The position numbers and the translations under genes are program-made. The notes below the pieces were generated by a model. That model was not told the origin of the DNA and made no database searches. It saw nothing but the letters and a program-made list of their open reading frames with translations. From Sclerotinia nivalis (Eukaryota; Ascomycota; Leotiomycetes; Helotiales; Sclerotiniaceae), in assembly GCA_029531795.1 (NCBI GenBank), contig JAPEIS010000009.1, forward strand, positions 1,798,001 through 1,862,000: a DNA stretch of 64,000 nucleotides, given 5' to 3'. This document shows positions 11,196 to 22,052 of the stretch, piece by piece; position 1 is the first letter of the stretch; each line of letters opens with the position of its first letter.

Positions 11196-12221
11196 GTGTT
11201 GCTTGAAGCTAAGGCCAGGATCGAACCATACCCCCAACCATCTGACAAGTGTCGAAGGTTGTACAACCTCGAGATTGGGTAGCTTGATTGGAGCGTCTTT
11301 TGTGTATTTGGATGTGGAGAAATGCATTAACTCTGTTTTTGTTAAATCGAATTGGATAGCGTTTTTCTCACCAAGAGCGTAGATGTTTGTAGCTGCTTTT
11401 TCGAGAGTGAGAATATTCTTTTTCCAACTAGTGGAATGAGTGATTAAGGCTATATCATCAATATATGAAAGGAATCCGACCGAGTTCGATTGAAAGAGAT
11501 CTCGAATATAGATTAAAAAGAGGATTGGTGATATAGGGCTTCCTTGAGGGATTCCAGTATTGATTGGTTTGAAGGATTCTGTTTGAGAATCGAATGCGAG
11601 TTTGAGAAGTCTTCCTTTCAGAAATGATGAGATCCAAGCTATAAGACTAGTCGGAAGGTGTAGCTTTTTACAGATATCTAAAAGCCGATTCTTGGATACA
11701 TAATCGAAGGCTCCTTTAACATCCAAAAAGAGGGCTGAAGTCTTCTTTTTGATCCTTGAGTTTCTTTCGATTTCTGTAGTAAGTAGAAGAGCTGTATCGA
11801 TTGCTGATTTCTTTTGTCTGCCACCCATTTGAGAGTGATGAAGCAATTTCGTCGTTTCGGCTAGATAACTAAGTCTTTGAGCTAGGATCCTTTCACTTAT
11901 CTTGCCTAAACAATTGAGAAGGGCAATAACTCTATATGCTTTTGGAATAGAGTAATCCGGTTTTGAAGGTTTCTTGAGTATAGCTCCTGTAGCTTGTTTC
12001 CAGCAAGAAGGGTGATACCCGAGATTGATTAAATTGCTGAATAAAGTGAAGAAAGTTGTGGGGATTGCTTTGTAAGCTTGGATGATGATTTCCTGAGTAA
12101 TTCCGTCTGGACCAGGAGTCTTTCCTTTGATTTTGGCTGAGCAAGCATTGAGGAGCTCGCTTTCGGTGAGTTTGGGCCAGTCCCATTTGTTCGATTGTTT
12201 GTATCCTTCCCATCTGGGATC
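11196..12221 (-). mobile_element. LINE element E (family I), internal RT fragment
   Basis: An open stretch of about 340 codons reads like the reverse transcriptase of element A from WEGYKQS to SFKQHV. It includes TPGPDGITQEII, FLDVKGAFDYV, GIPQGSPISP and YIDD. No stop breaks it, so this fragment is less decayed than A. Both ends are internal: the upstream end fuses to element F ORF1 in another frame at about 12221, and the downstream end meets the element D leader at about 11196. There is no 5' or 3' LINE terminus. Confidence 0.8.
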
Positions 12222-12860
12222 CAGAATTTATTGTTTGAACTTCTTTAAGAAGTTTCGCATTAGTTCCTAATTGTCCTTTCAATGCACTTAGTACAGCGAA
12301 GGAATCAGCTTTTCGGGCTGGGTGATCGAGTCCGATGCGAACAAAAAGACGAGTATCGGTTTTGTTCAAAGTTTTAGGTTGGGTTTTGGGTTGGTTTCCA
12401 GCTTTTGAGGCTATAGGTTGTATAACTGGAGTTGCAGCTTTCTGAGCATAGGTAGAATCCTTAAGGTATTGAATTGTAGTTTTTTGTTGTATAGGATTGG
12501 GATTTGGTTGAGCAGGAAGGGCAACAGGGGGTTTGGTAACTCGAGGAGGATGTGATCCATTGATATATGAATCGAAGTGTTTGTTTGCAACAGAAGAGAT
12601 ATCGGTGCAAAGTGCGATCAGGGGTTTACGAAGTCGAGTAGGGAGAGCTCGAACTGCTTCGGTATTAAGGTATTCATCCCACAATAGAGCAATGGGGCTA
12701 AAGATCTGTTGACCTTCGTTTGCTCTATTAGTAGCAGCGTTGATTGTATTGATCAGAGACTGGGAAAGGGAAGGGGTCGGGGGGGCGGGAGGCATGGTGG
12801 CGGAAACGCGTCCGTACAGCGCCTGCTGGGGCTGAAAAGTTTCGTTTTTAAATCCTATAG
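12222..12860 (-). mobile_element. LINE element F (family II), ORF1 N-terminal fragment
   Basis: Leader plus the first about 190 codons of a family II ORF1, starting at ATG 12795 (MPPAPPTPSLSQ). It matches element C through IALCTDIS, INGSHPPR and TRLFVRIGLDHPARKA and breaks at KEVQTINS. There it joins element E in a shifted frame. The joint protein frame ends 290 bases into E, so the fusion is not functional. Confidence 0.75.
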
Positions 12861-12960
12861 ATGGTAAGAACGATCGATTGATCAATGAAACGCGATAATA
12901 AACGCGTTTTTCGAAAAATTCAATTCTTCGATAATGTTGCTTGCTGTGCGAACTATATGA

Positions 12961-12995
12961 TTGATTGATTGATATATTTATCGTCATAGGCCGTA
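12961..12995 (-). mobile_element. Candidate tiny LINE 3' end with ATTG tail
   Basis: A 35-base segment begins with three TTGA units, the tail type of the LINEs here in minus orientation. It is flanked by perfect 14-bp direct repeats (TGCGAACTATATGA at 12947-12960 and 12996-13009). It may be a severely 5'-truncated LINE insertion with its target duplication, or the 3' end of element G left beyond a copia insertion (see findings). Confidence 0.4.
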
Positions 12996-12997
12996 TG

Positions 12998-13988
12998 CGA
13001 ACTATATGAAGTGCGACCGAGGCACTAGCGTCAACGCTAGTGAATTCACGTGATGAATCATGAATATCTCGACGCTGGCGGCTGTCTGGGGGTCGGGGTG
13101 TCGCGTGAAATGGCTCCTTTGTCAGTTGTTTTGTTCATTTACCTGCCCTGCAGGTCATTAGCCCTAGTTCTCCAGTCTTCTAATACTTTCTCTCTTTCTA
13201 TTTCCCATTACTGCTTCTTTCTTTCCAATTCCGGTCTCTCTACCCATTCTGTGACCTTAATTTTGACTGTGTTATTCTCTACTAGGTCCTTGAGAGCCTG
13301 GCATGGTTTTGCCTTAGTCATTGCGTCCGCCGGGTTGGATTCTCCATCGATCCATTTGATTTCTACTATCTCCCGACGCTCGTAAGATTGTCGGAGAGCC
13401 ATTAGATCGATCATCAATATTTTCTCCCGGGTTGAGCCTAGTTTCGTAAGACAATCAGAGGGATTTCGAATCTGTGCATATGACCAATGGTACTTTTTGT
13501 TTAGGTAATATGCCTCCAATAGTGCTCTTCAGGGCTGCGCTAACATCGAACCCTAAGACCATACCGTAGAGTTCTGATGCTAGTACGCTTCTGGTGATCC
13601 TCTTGCATTTGACAGATGACCAATGAACTAGGTTCGCCTTGTTGTTCTTGTCCATTAGCACAATAACATATCCGATCTGGGAAGAAAGGTCTCGGTTGTT
13701 GGCGAAAGACGCATCTGTGAATACGACTAGTTTTAAGGATTCGAGGTCGAGTGGCACGAATTTCAATCCTCTGGTTGAATTATCCATCTGCCATTGGATT
13801 GTTTTATTCATCAATTTCGCATCTTCCTCCTTGGGGTTAATAATCTGGGCAGCAAAGGAAAGTGCGAAAGATGCTTCTGGTTGACACATTGTCGCAACGT
13901 AAGCGCCTCTAGCACGTTGAGCAACGTATTGGTCCTTTGGAGTTGCTCCTTTTCTGACTTTTCCTCTCGTTCCATGAATATCTCAACA
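12998..13988 (-). mobile_element. Internally deleted copia element (RT end, RNase H, LTR remnant)
   Basis: On the minus strand it starts at 13988 with the LTR-type beginning TGTTGAGATATTCATG, which joins directly to pol sequence (GKVRKGATPKDQYVAQRARG). This continues as copia RNase H: VVFTDASF, QIGYVIVL, HWSSVKCKRITRSVLASELYG. A frameshift near 13455 (DSKSL / DCLTKLGS) is followed by KWIDGESNPADAMTK. The 3' LTR remnant is 12998-13073 and contains a hairpin (ACTAGCG..CGCTAGT). A 5-bp repeat GTATG (12993-12997 and 13989-13993) looks like a target duplication. Integrase and most of RT are missing. Confidence 0.8.
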
Positions 13989-15200
13989 GTATGTTTCACA
14001 GATTTTCGAGTTTGCTTTATGCTCTCCTTGACAGTTGACGCATTTAATCACAAGATGCTGGTATGGTTTGCCTTTTGTTTGACAGACCATACAGAAGTGA
14101 CCTGCTGTGGAATGTTTGTTGCTACAGAGCCCGCAAGCAGGAGGTTTTCTGTAATGTGATTCTTGATGGCCGAATCCTTGGCATTTTTGACATTGGGAGC
14201 TTAGGGAGGAGGAGTAGAATTTTCCTACTCTCACACTAATCCCTGCAACATATAATCTTTTTCGAATAGCCAACTCAGCTTCTTTTTCGGTAGCAAAAGC
14301 AATAACTACTGCTCCTTCTTTTTGAATCGATCGTTTAGTTGCCGAAGTGAGCCAATAAGGGGTTCCTATTAAGGAGAGACCAGTATTGAAGGTCTTGATT
14401 TCATCTTTAATAAGATCCATGCCTTTAGACCCTGAGAATTCCTTTTTGGGGATTTTGTGAATGATCACTTTGTGCCAGGTTTGATCCTTTTGAATCCTCT
14501 CGAATTTTAAGAACTGGTTCCAGATTGATGTCTTTTCCATAAGGAATTGAGAAGTGAATGGATCATTAGTAGTTATAATGATATTATTATTGACGGAGAT
14601 GGTAATAGCTGAGATGACGAAGCCTTTGATTCCAGCTTTCATGAATGCTTCGTTCATTTGGTTTCTCACTATAAAAGGAGAAAAGGAATCTGGGTTGGGA
14701 ATGAAGGGATTGATGAGGATTAGACGTTTGTTTGAACCATCTTCCTTCTTTTGTGATTTTTCCGGAGGGTTATGCTTATTAGTTTTGCCTTTGGAAACGA
14801 CATTCCATTCGTTGGCTTTGACAGCTGAAGCATAGCTAGTATTATTAGATGCTGAAGGTTTTTTCCCAGTAATAGGAGGAATAGATTGATTGGAAAGATC
14901 GGCTAAGTGATTTGCTTGTGTTTCGATCTTTCTGGTAGCGGTTTCGAGATGGTTGATTTGAGAAGTGATGATATTGGATGCCTTCGAGAGTTTCCCTTTT
15001 TCGAGGTATTCTCTAAAGATTTCAATTAGATCTAGGATCTTTGATTGTTCCTCGAAGGATTTCTCTAATGAGGCTGCTTGAATTAGAAGGTCTCTAGCTC
15101 CTTCAATCGCCTGTTTGGCGGAAGACGGCTTGGTTCCAGAGTTGATTGATTGTCGGCGTCGTTTGTTATTGACTTTGAAGGGGATAGATCTGTCAGGGGC
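13989..15200 (-). mobile_element. LINE element G (family I), ORF1 fragment
   Basis: An ORF1 copy of family I, open from about 15190 (KVNNKRRRQ) to the copia junction at 13989 (KICETY). It keeps the Trp (QTWHKV) that is a stop in element A and all three zinc knuckles, except that one knuckle Cys has become Tyr (ESHYRK instead of ESYCKK). The N-terminal about 80 codons and the leader are absent; unrelated sequence begins near 15200. It is the best in-window reference for restoring the reading of A. Confidence 0.8.
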
Positions 15201-16540
15201 GGCAAAAGGTTTATATTTTATATAGAGACAATGGAATGTAATTATATAATAATACAAAATAAGGTTCGGAATGCCATATCCTACGCTAAGCCCTTAAAAT
15301 ATCGTACCAACTATAGAGCAATTCCGTGTATATCTATAGCTTCGAAGGTTCCGGCTCCCACCCCTTCCCCTTATATCCCTTTTGCAGTTTGCTCCTTAAG
15401 CCTGCCCAGTACATCTGTATTCCAAGACCTTTTCCTATAGCCAGCTGCTCATTGTCCTCTATTGTAGATCGACATACGCTTCCGTCCTCTCGAGCTATAT
15501 AGACAGTGTCCGCAGTCGCTGCCATTATATGCTACGCCTCATGGTGGTTAACCACTTCGCATTACCTTGCCACATCTCTGCTCACAACAAGGCCGACCAT
15601 ATCTAGCAAGAGTTGCCACTTCTACGCCCCTAGCCAAACAGTATAGAAGTGGCGTTTCCCTCCCACTAACCAAAACGAATGCTTCCTCTTCCCCAGATAT
15701 CTCTAGTCTCCAGCTTCTCTGATGGCATCGGCAATGCCCCGGTTGTATGAAAGAATCTGCCAGCTTCCTGCCTTGTATGCTGTATAATCGTGTTTCCGGC
15801 GAGTAGGTAAAGGTAGGGCAGGTATTGTCGAGAACATCGTAATCCCGTAATAATCGTCCTCGAGCCTGTCTCTACAGCGGTTCTTCTCTTGGAACGTAGC
15901 CATCCAAACCATTACTCTCTGTATGCGCAACATTGTTCGACAAGATCCCAAGCCCCCACCGTCCTTTCAGACTCCTATACCCTCGCAGTGCTCTGCAGAC
16001 CCCCATCCCCTTCTTTATCAAGTGCTCTGTTTCCTTTAATATCGAGTCGTCCGGCATAGAGGGAAAGCCATGATCATCGGCAGATTGTTCTGCCTACAAT
16101 GCGGCCCCAGAGAACCCTCCAGCTTCTTCGTGAAAATTCTGCATCTCGCCCCAAAGGTGTCCTATCCGTACGATGCAGTAATACTGCTGCTTAGGCATTC
16201 GACACATAGAATCGAAAGCGAATCTGATCGCAAATCAGAGAATCGTACAGTCGGATGGTTTTCATACCCATTTCGGTGGCAATCCTCTGTTTTGTGTGGC
16301 CTAGCGTCAGCTCAATTGAAAAATTTTCAGCCTCGTGAAAATTTTTCAATTACAACTACTACACCATCACAACTCCACCAATTGCGCTTTAATCTCATCG
16401 GCTCTCTGATATTATTGCAATCAAAGGTTCGTAGCCAGCGCCGACGTACAGGCTGAGATTTCGACTTTGCTGGCCAAAGCTTCAATATTATATCCTATGA
16501 TAGTTGTATTGATTTGCCTAAGGAACTAGAACTATGGAAA
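15201..16540 (-). other. Unassigned stretch with degraded coding-like fragments
   Basis: No gene could be built here. Three short open stretches on the minus strand (15334-15525, 15703-15951, 15872-16057) have protein-like composition, for example GRWGLGILSNN and PTRRKHDYTAYKAG. They lie in different frames without convincing splice sites. They may be the remains of one host gene broken between transposons. I do not recognise a family. Confidence 0.3.
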
Positions 16541-16620
16541 CGTCGAACTATATGAAGTACGACCGTGGTACTAGCGTCAACGCTAGTGAATTCATGGGAT
16601 GAATAATGAATATCTCAACA
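16541..16620 (-). repeat. copia LTR remnant (second copy)
   Basis: About 80 bases match the LTR remnant at 12998-13073 in the same orientation, including the TGTTGAGATATTCAT start at 16620, the hairpin with arms ACTAGCG and CGCTAGT, and the end CATATAGTTCG. It could be a solo LTR fragment or the 5' LTR of the same original insertion. The internal region between the two copies is mostly LINE and unknown DNA. Confidence 0.65.
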
Positions 16621-17020
16621 ATTTTATATTTATATTATAGATAATTTTTTTAATTTTCATATACATTTATAAATATTAAAACCATACGATTGAAGCTTGG
16701 TATAAATAATAGTAAACTTCCGGTGAGCCTATATTATAGGTTCTATATATATATATATTACTCCCGGTGACCTTTTATTAGTAGTCTAATTATAGGCCCT
16801 ATAACCTATATATTGCTCCCGATGAGCTTTTCTCAGGCTCCATTATAGGGCCTATAGCTATATGCTTTATATCACTCCCGGTGATCCCATTATACAAACT
16901 TTTTGTATAGTAAAATGATATCAATAGTGATTTTACATATAAAATAATTTGTCAGAAATTATTTTTTCGACAAAATCAATTGTATATAGAGAATCTACAA
17001 ATAAGAAGTCGATGGGTATA
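16621..17020. repeat. AT-rich region with degenerate tandem repeats
   Basis: A motif (A)CTCCCGGTGA(G/C)C followed by an AT-rich stretch with ATTATAGG and CTATA recurs at about 16718, 16762, 16815 and 16875, giving a degenerate period of about 45-60 bases. A run of AGTGA units lies at about 17020-17040. No coding sequence is visible. Function is unknown. Confidence 0.6.
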
Positions 17021-17739
17021 TAAGTGAAGTGAAGTGAAGTGAATTTGGTTAGCGCCCTGTAAAGCGAAGCTACTGAACTTCGCTTCGCATCCATTAACCT
17101 TCTGTGGGGTATGTGGGGCATGCTAAGTTAAGGTATTATATACAAAAAAGTCCTTTCTAGAAAGCATATCCTACTTATAATGTAAGGTATGTGGTTTATG
17201 CGATCTGTTGTTTAGTGCTTCCTCGTTCTAGTAGGGTAGTAATCTAAAGTATATACAAAAAGGCAATATCAGACGATAATGCCTGGAGTGCTGATTGGCT
17301 CCCTGGGTGTTGATTCCGTCAAAGACTTAGTCAAACTAGATCTAGTACAAAAGAAAATTAGAGAAAGTGGGGAAATAGATTACGAGTAATGTTTGGTGAC
17401 CTTCAAAAGCTTTATGAACTCTTCTGGTTTTAAAGACCGGAGGTATTCAATTGCTTTTGTATCGGAGGTGGGTGGATGTGAGGGCTGTGTTGGCTAGTAC
17501 CGGAAGCAAGCTCGAGAGGCGGTGTATCGCACTAAGTGAAGCGGCGAGAAGTCCCGTGAGCAGTGGCATTTGAGTGTAGTGCCTTTGTGGTTGAAACGTC
17601 TGTGATACCATGCGAAATCGCTATGGCTTGATTGCAGGGCAAGCCATCTGTGTAGAGCTAATCTGGGTAACGAGAGGAAGGGTGAAGCCTTCAGCTTGTA
17701 TCCTGATGATTAGCGAGTGAAAAGAACGGATAGGGTGTG

Positions 17740-18905
17740 TGAATTCATAAGTTATTAGTCTGTAGTGTATCTGGATGTTAACTGTTGTTTGATTGTCCCG
17801 AGACCACTGATGGTGATCCTATTGGCCTTTATATCGTCGTAGGGGAGCTTGGCCCTTTCGTTTGCTAGTTTGTCGGCAAGTTCATTCCTTTGTATATCAC
17901 AATGGCTTGGGGACTATTTAACCTTAATGTTATGTGATCTCATCGCGTCTTGGCATTTGTGGAAACCCTATTGTGAAGTTTGTGAGGCGTTGGCCCGGAG
18001 GCATCAAATGATTGATGTACTGTCGATACATATCCAGATCCGGTGCTCCCGATGTTCCGGATCGTTGATTATCCTTTGTAGATCCTTTCAGGCATCGATG
18101 ATCTCTGCATCGAATATGTGGCTGAGTGGGTTGATGGAGTCTCTGCTTATATAGATAAGTTGGTTCTCGAAGTACATTGTGTATCCGCAGTTTATTATGT
18201 GTTGGTTGTCCTTGTAGGATTCTGAGCTGTCGGAGAAAATGGAGATCTTTTGTTCCGAAAGAAAAAGCTATCAGTCTTTGAAATCTGAGGCCGTTTGCTT
18301 TTTGGTGAGGCCTTTTGTAGGGTCAATCCTATATCCTGGTGTAAAGTGAGGCTATCTGATAATGGGGCGAGGAACCTTCAGAAGGATCGTGCCAAGCCGT
18401 TGGATTGTAGTATAGTACGTTGGGCTGCGTTGAGTGGCAGAGGGCTTCTGTTTGTTCGTGAGAGGGTGTTGTGGGTCTACTGTTGGGAACCTTATAGCGA
18501 ATTGTAATTTCGTTTGTTCTAGAGTAACTGTAGTCGAGGGAAGACCGGCTTTGCTAAATAGTATTGCTGTCGGGGTCGTTCTCTATACCGGGAGGATGCC
18601 TCGGGCTGTTTGCAGGTATACCTTATTGCATCTGTCCATGTGTCCTTCGAATCTAGTAGAGATCGTTTTTGCCGTTGCATAGATATCGTAAAGTGAAGCA
18701 AACTTGTTCTTACTGTTATACTAGATTTCGGACCTGTATAGAAGGAATGGTAGAACGTACGTGATGAATTCTTTGCAAAGGGCTTTGGCTAGAGGGCTGT
18801 ATTTGATCTTGCTTAAAGAGTATAGATGGAATACCATATTTATAGTTTTGAGTATTCGTTCTTCAATATGCTTTTTGAAATTGAGCTTTTTGTCGAACTA
18901 GATAC
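17740..18905 (-). mobile_element. LINE element H (third family), strongly decayed RT end and RNase H
   Basis: Read on the minus strand, fragments give a LINE RT C-terminus (FDKKLNFKKHIEERI, LPFLLYRSEI, QTARGILPVYRTTP, LFSKAGLPS). Further on is an RNase H end: SPSHCDIQRNELADKLANER. The frame is broken repeatedly. One break is a TAG (17914-17916) where the W of the usual (V/K)W.PGH motif belongs. The sequence differs clearly from families I and II, so it is another, older insertion. The boundaries are approximate. Confidence 0.7.
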
Positions 18906-18941
18906 TAATGTTACGTCGAGACTCCACAGGCTTGGCAGGAA

Positions 18942-19088
18942 GTCACGTGGAGGAGCGAGGGAGCGAAGGAGCGAGCCTTGGCCTTCGCTCCTCAGCTCCT
19001 TCGCTCCAATGTATGACAAGAGTCACGTGGGGGAGCGAGGGAGCGAAGGAGCGAGCCTTGGCCTTCGCTCCTCAGCTCCATCGCTCCA
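18942..19088. repeat. Two tandem GC-rich foldback units (67 bp, period 80)
   Basis: Two almost identical 67-base units (18942-19008 and 19022-19088) differ at only a couple of positions. Each starts GTCACGTGG and contains inverted arms GGAGCGAAGGAGC / GCTCCTTCGCTCC around CTTGGCC, so each can fold into a hairpin. They are much more GC-rich than the flanks. No protein role is plausible. Confidence 0.8.
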
Positions 19089-19233
19089 GAACAGAGATTA
19101 CACGGAATACGAAGGTCTATATAATCAGGATGGATTTCCTTATTGTAGAGCTTCGTGCTCAAGATCAATCATTTAGTATACTCTACTATTAGTTACGAAT
19201 TGCAAACATTGTTACAGTTACTTAAGTCCCTGC

Positions 19234-20850
19234 TTGACGCCTAATTATAAACCATCTCGAGAGCCTAGAACACTTCCACGTGATCTAGACGGCAAACCTC
19301 GTAACATCGGCATTGTCAAACGATACTATACACCTCTCCATCACATATACGAGATCATCACTGAGGAAATGGCTGGAGAACCTAACACTACAAGAGATAT
19401 GCGTCTCCAAATGGCTGTAAAAGCTGCAAATGACTCAGTTGGTCCAAATGGTCTCGTTCCTACCCTTCTAATCTTTGGAACATACTGCAGAATCTCTAAA
19501 CTAGACCCTCCAAGCCCTAGTATCTTGCAACACGTTGCTGCCATTGAGAAAGCTATGCAAGAAGTGCACAACCTCCGCGCTCAAAGACAAGTCAACGATG
19601 CTCTTGGATAGCGGAACGGCCCCTTTACAGATCATATCCATGATCTCCCCCTCAACTCCGATATCCTAATCTGGCGAGAGGCATCCGCTACGAAGAAAGG
19701 CAAATGGAAAGGCCCCTTCCCTTTTGTTGGAATCGTCAACGAAACCTGCAGAGTACAGCTTCCTAGCGGAATCACCAAATTCAGGAGTACTATCGTCAAA
19801 CCATACTGCCCTGATCCAAGTGAAGACACGACTCTCCCCGGTGATACCGATCTTGACAACGGAATTCCCCCTCCCGGTGACCCAGAACCAGCCAGTCAAC
19901 AAGACCCCGACCCTTCAGAACCCAGCCAAGAGACCCCTGAAGAGACCCCTGCTGTACGTTTCCGCCCCCTCGTTCGAATCGAACTTCCGTCTATACATCA
20001 AAACAAATCTACGCCATTGATATCAGAGCCCAATTTGACCATTTTTCCTCGAAAACAAAGATCCCGGAACCTTCGAACCTAAACTTAGTTTTGTCGACTC
20101 CCGAAGAAAAGAGATTGATGGATTGCTTGAGAAAGGTACCTTCGAAACCATTCCAATCTCTGCAATCCCAATCGGAATTCGATCCTCGGAAGCCGATTTG
20201 TCGACGAGATCAAGTATGCCGGAACGGACAAAGCTATGGAGAAATCCCGACTAGTAGTTCAAGTATACAACGATGCTGGCAAGGAGACTGTTCTGATGCA
20301 ATCCCCAACTCTTCAAAGAGTCAGCCAGCGGAAACTATTGGTCCTCATTTCTCTCATCAGACCGGAACCCGTCCAAATTTACCTCCGCGATATCTCTCAA
20401 ACCTACTTACAGGCTACATCGGAGCTAAATCGTCCGTTCTATATTCACCCTCCCCGAGAGATGCTAGTCCCTCGCGATACTGTCTTGTTAGTGCGAAAAC
20501 CCCTGTATGGCATCGCTGAATCAGGAAACCATTGGTTCAAAACGTACCATGATCATTACACCAATCGGCTCGGCCTTACGGTTTCGACCTACGATCATTG
20601 TTTGCTTCATCGAAATGACGAAATGCTTGCTTTCGTCGGTATTCAAACTGACGATACACTTATCGTTGCCGACAAGGCATTTGCCGAGCTAGAGCAGAAG
20701 CAACTCGATGCTGTAAACTTTTAGGCAAAAGACCTTGAGATGTTAACAGAAACAACTCCACTCAAATTCAACGGAGCTGTTGTATCGTTGGTCGGTGGAA
20801 TCATCAATCTGATTCAGGAGCAGTATTTTAAGAACCTTCGCCGAGTCATC
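19234..20850 (+). mobile_element. copia element remnant (integrase end and RT)
   Basis: Plus-strand remains of a Ty1/copia pol. The frame at 19234-19611 is the integrase C-terminal part (MRLQMAVKAANDSVGPNGLVPTLL, QRQVNDALG). A broken stretch follows (19612-20235). Then comes RT at 20236-20724, with KSRLVVQVYND, QSPTLQRVSQR, YLRDISQTYLQ, PLYGIAESGNHW and QTDD at the catalytic YxDD position. The match fades near 20850 after LKFNGAVVSL. Several frameshifts make it inactive. No LTR could be assigned at either side. Confidence 0.8.
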
Positions 20851-21003
20851 CTTGACCTTACAGATCTTAAAGGGAGTAAAGGCAAATTCCAGAGAATATC
20901 CTGCACTCATCCTGTTTGCCAATCTGAAGGGCTTATTCTCAAACACTTACAACACTTCAAAAATCATGTGCAAAGTGTGCATGGCATCAGCCTCCGACTT
21001 TAA
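20850..21003 (+). other. Possible C2H2 zinc-finger coding fragment
   Basis: In frame after the copia remnant, the residues SCTHPVC..LKHLQHFKNHVQSVHG fit a C2H2-like finger (Cys, Cys, His, His) and end at a stop at 21003. It does not belong to copia. It may be the last piece of a host gene joined by chance to the transposon. Confidence 0.3.
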
Positions 21004-21160
21004 TGGTCGATGTTATTTTGCTTATTATACTCTTCTACTGGAACCGCTTATATTATCTCTCTTTAGGTTAGATTAAGGCGCCATAAATTAGACTGACGTG
21101 TTTTTTCCATTATACACACTTTGCCTTGCTTACTTCGACTGTTCCTCTAGGAATCTCATT

Positions 21161-22052
21161 ATGGAAAGAATGCCAAATGAAGCCCGTCCTGTTAACGAAT
21201 CAATACAAGAGATTAACGAAAATTCTTGGGTTATTGGGGACAGAATCCTTCTCTCGACAACGCTCCCCTTCATCCAACTATACATGGAGTGATGGTAAAG
21301 GCTTATTTTACGTCGTTTCCGAAGCCCTATACCCACTACCGGCATCTCGACCCCTGCCAGCCACGACCCACATCGAGATGGTCTATGATGCTGGTGGGGT
21401 ATCAGTAGTGTGGAGCATCGGCGACGCCTTGTGCAAAGTCAAAATCCTAGATCCTAATGCAACACGAGAACACATTACGTTAGACTATCTTCACAACAAA
21501 CATCCCCTCAGCTTTGCAATTCCAGATGTTCATTACTATACAGAGTATGATGGCCGATACGATATCATTCTGAGTAGATTGACTAGCCAAACTCTTATTG
21601 AACCATGGCCTAATATCGGCGAGGCAATAAAGTAATACTATGTTTTTCGAGTTGCGGATATCTACAAGGAGCTGGCAGTATGGCAGAGCGATGGTATCAG
21701 CGGTATCGATGGCCAGCACCTATCGGATCGATTTCTTACTCGGCTTCAGTTACCCAATGATTGTAGTCCTCAAACCCTATTGAATAATTGCAAGGATCTA
21801 GAAATAGATTATTCTACATTTGTTTTTTATCATTGCGATTTGGGGTCTGGGAATATAATTGTGAATCCTGTAAAATGATCATTAGGGATTATTGATTGGG
21901 AAACAGCCGGATTTGTTCCTAAAGAATGGATAAGGACAAAGTTCTGTAAACGTGTGATGTGCCATGGGGGAAATGGTGGGATGCAAAGCGAGATCCATAT
22001 GCGGCGAAACTCACCTAACCCAGCCCGCATTCACCCGCTACTCCATTATTGA
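21161..22052 (+). pseudogene. APH-type phosphotransferase pseudogene
   Basis: A kinase-like (aminoglycoside phosphotransferase family, fungal expansion) coding sequence starting at ATG 21161 (MERMPNEARPVNESI). A frameshift near 21257 moves it into the frame that continues NYTWSDGKG. That frame holds to about 22050 but is broken by TAA at 21633-21635 and TGA near 21876. Recognisable motifs are the catalytic loop HCDLGSGNI and the metal-binding IIDWE. In life such proteins phosphorylate small molecules or are orphan kinases; no substrate can be given. Three separate lesions mean it is dead, unless spliced unusually, for which I see no sites. Confidence 0.75.

Noticed and set aside
11932..12987. 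A 351-codon minus-strand protein
   Set aside because: Only the first two thirds are LINE ORF1; the rest is the wrong frame of RT sequence after the F/E junction.
18826..19192. Two overlapping plus-strand ORFs with repeated sequence
   Set aside because: They are translations of the GC-rich foldback repeat and of antisense LINE sequence.
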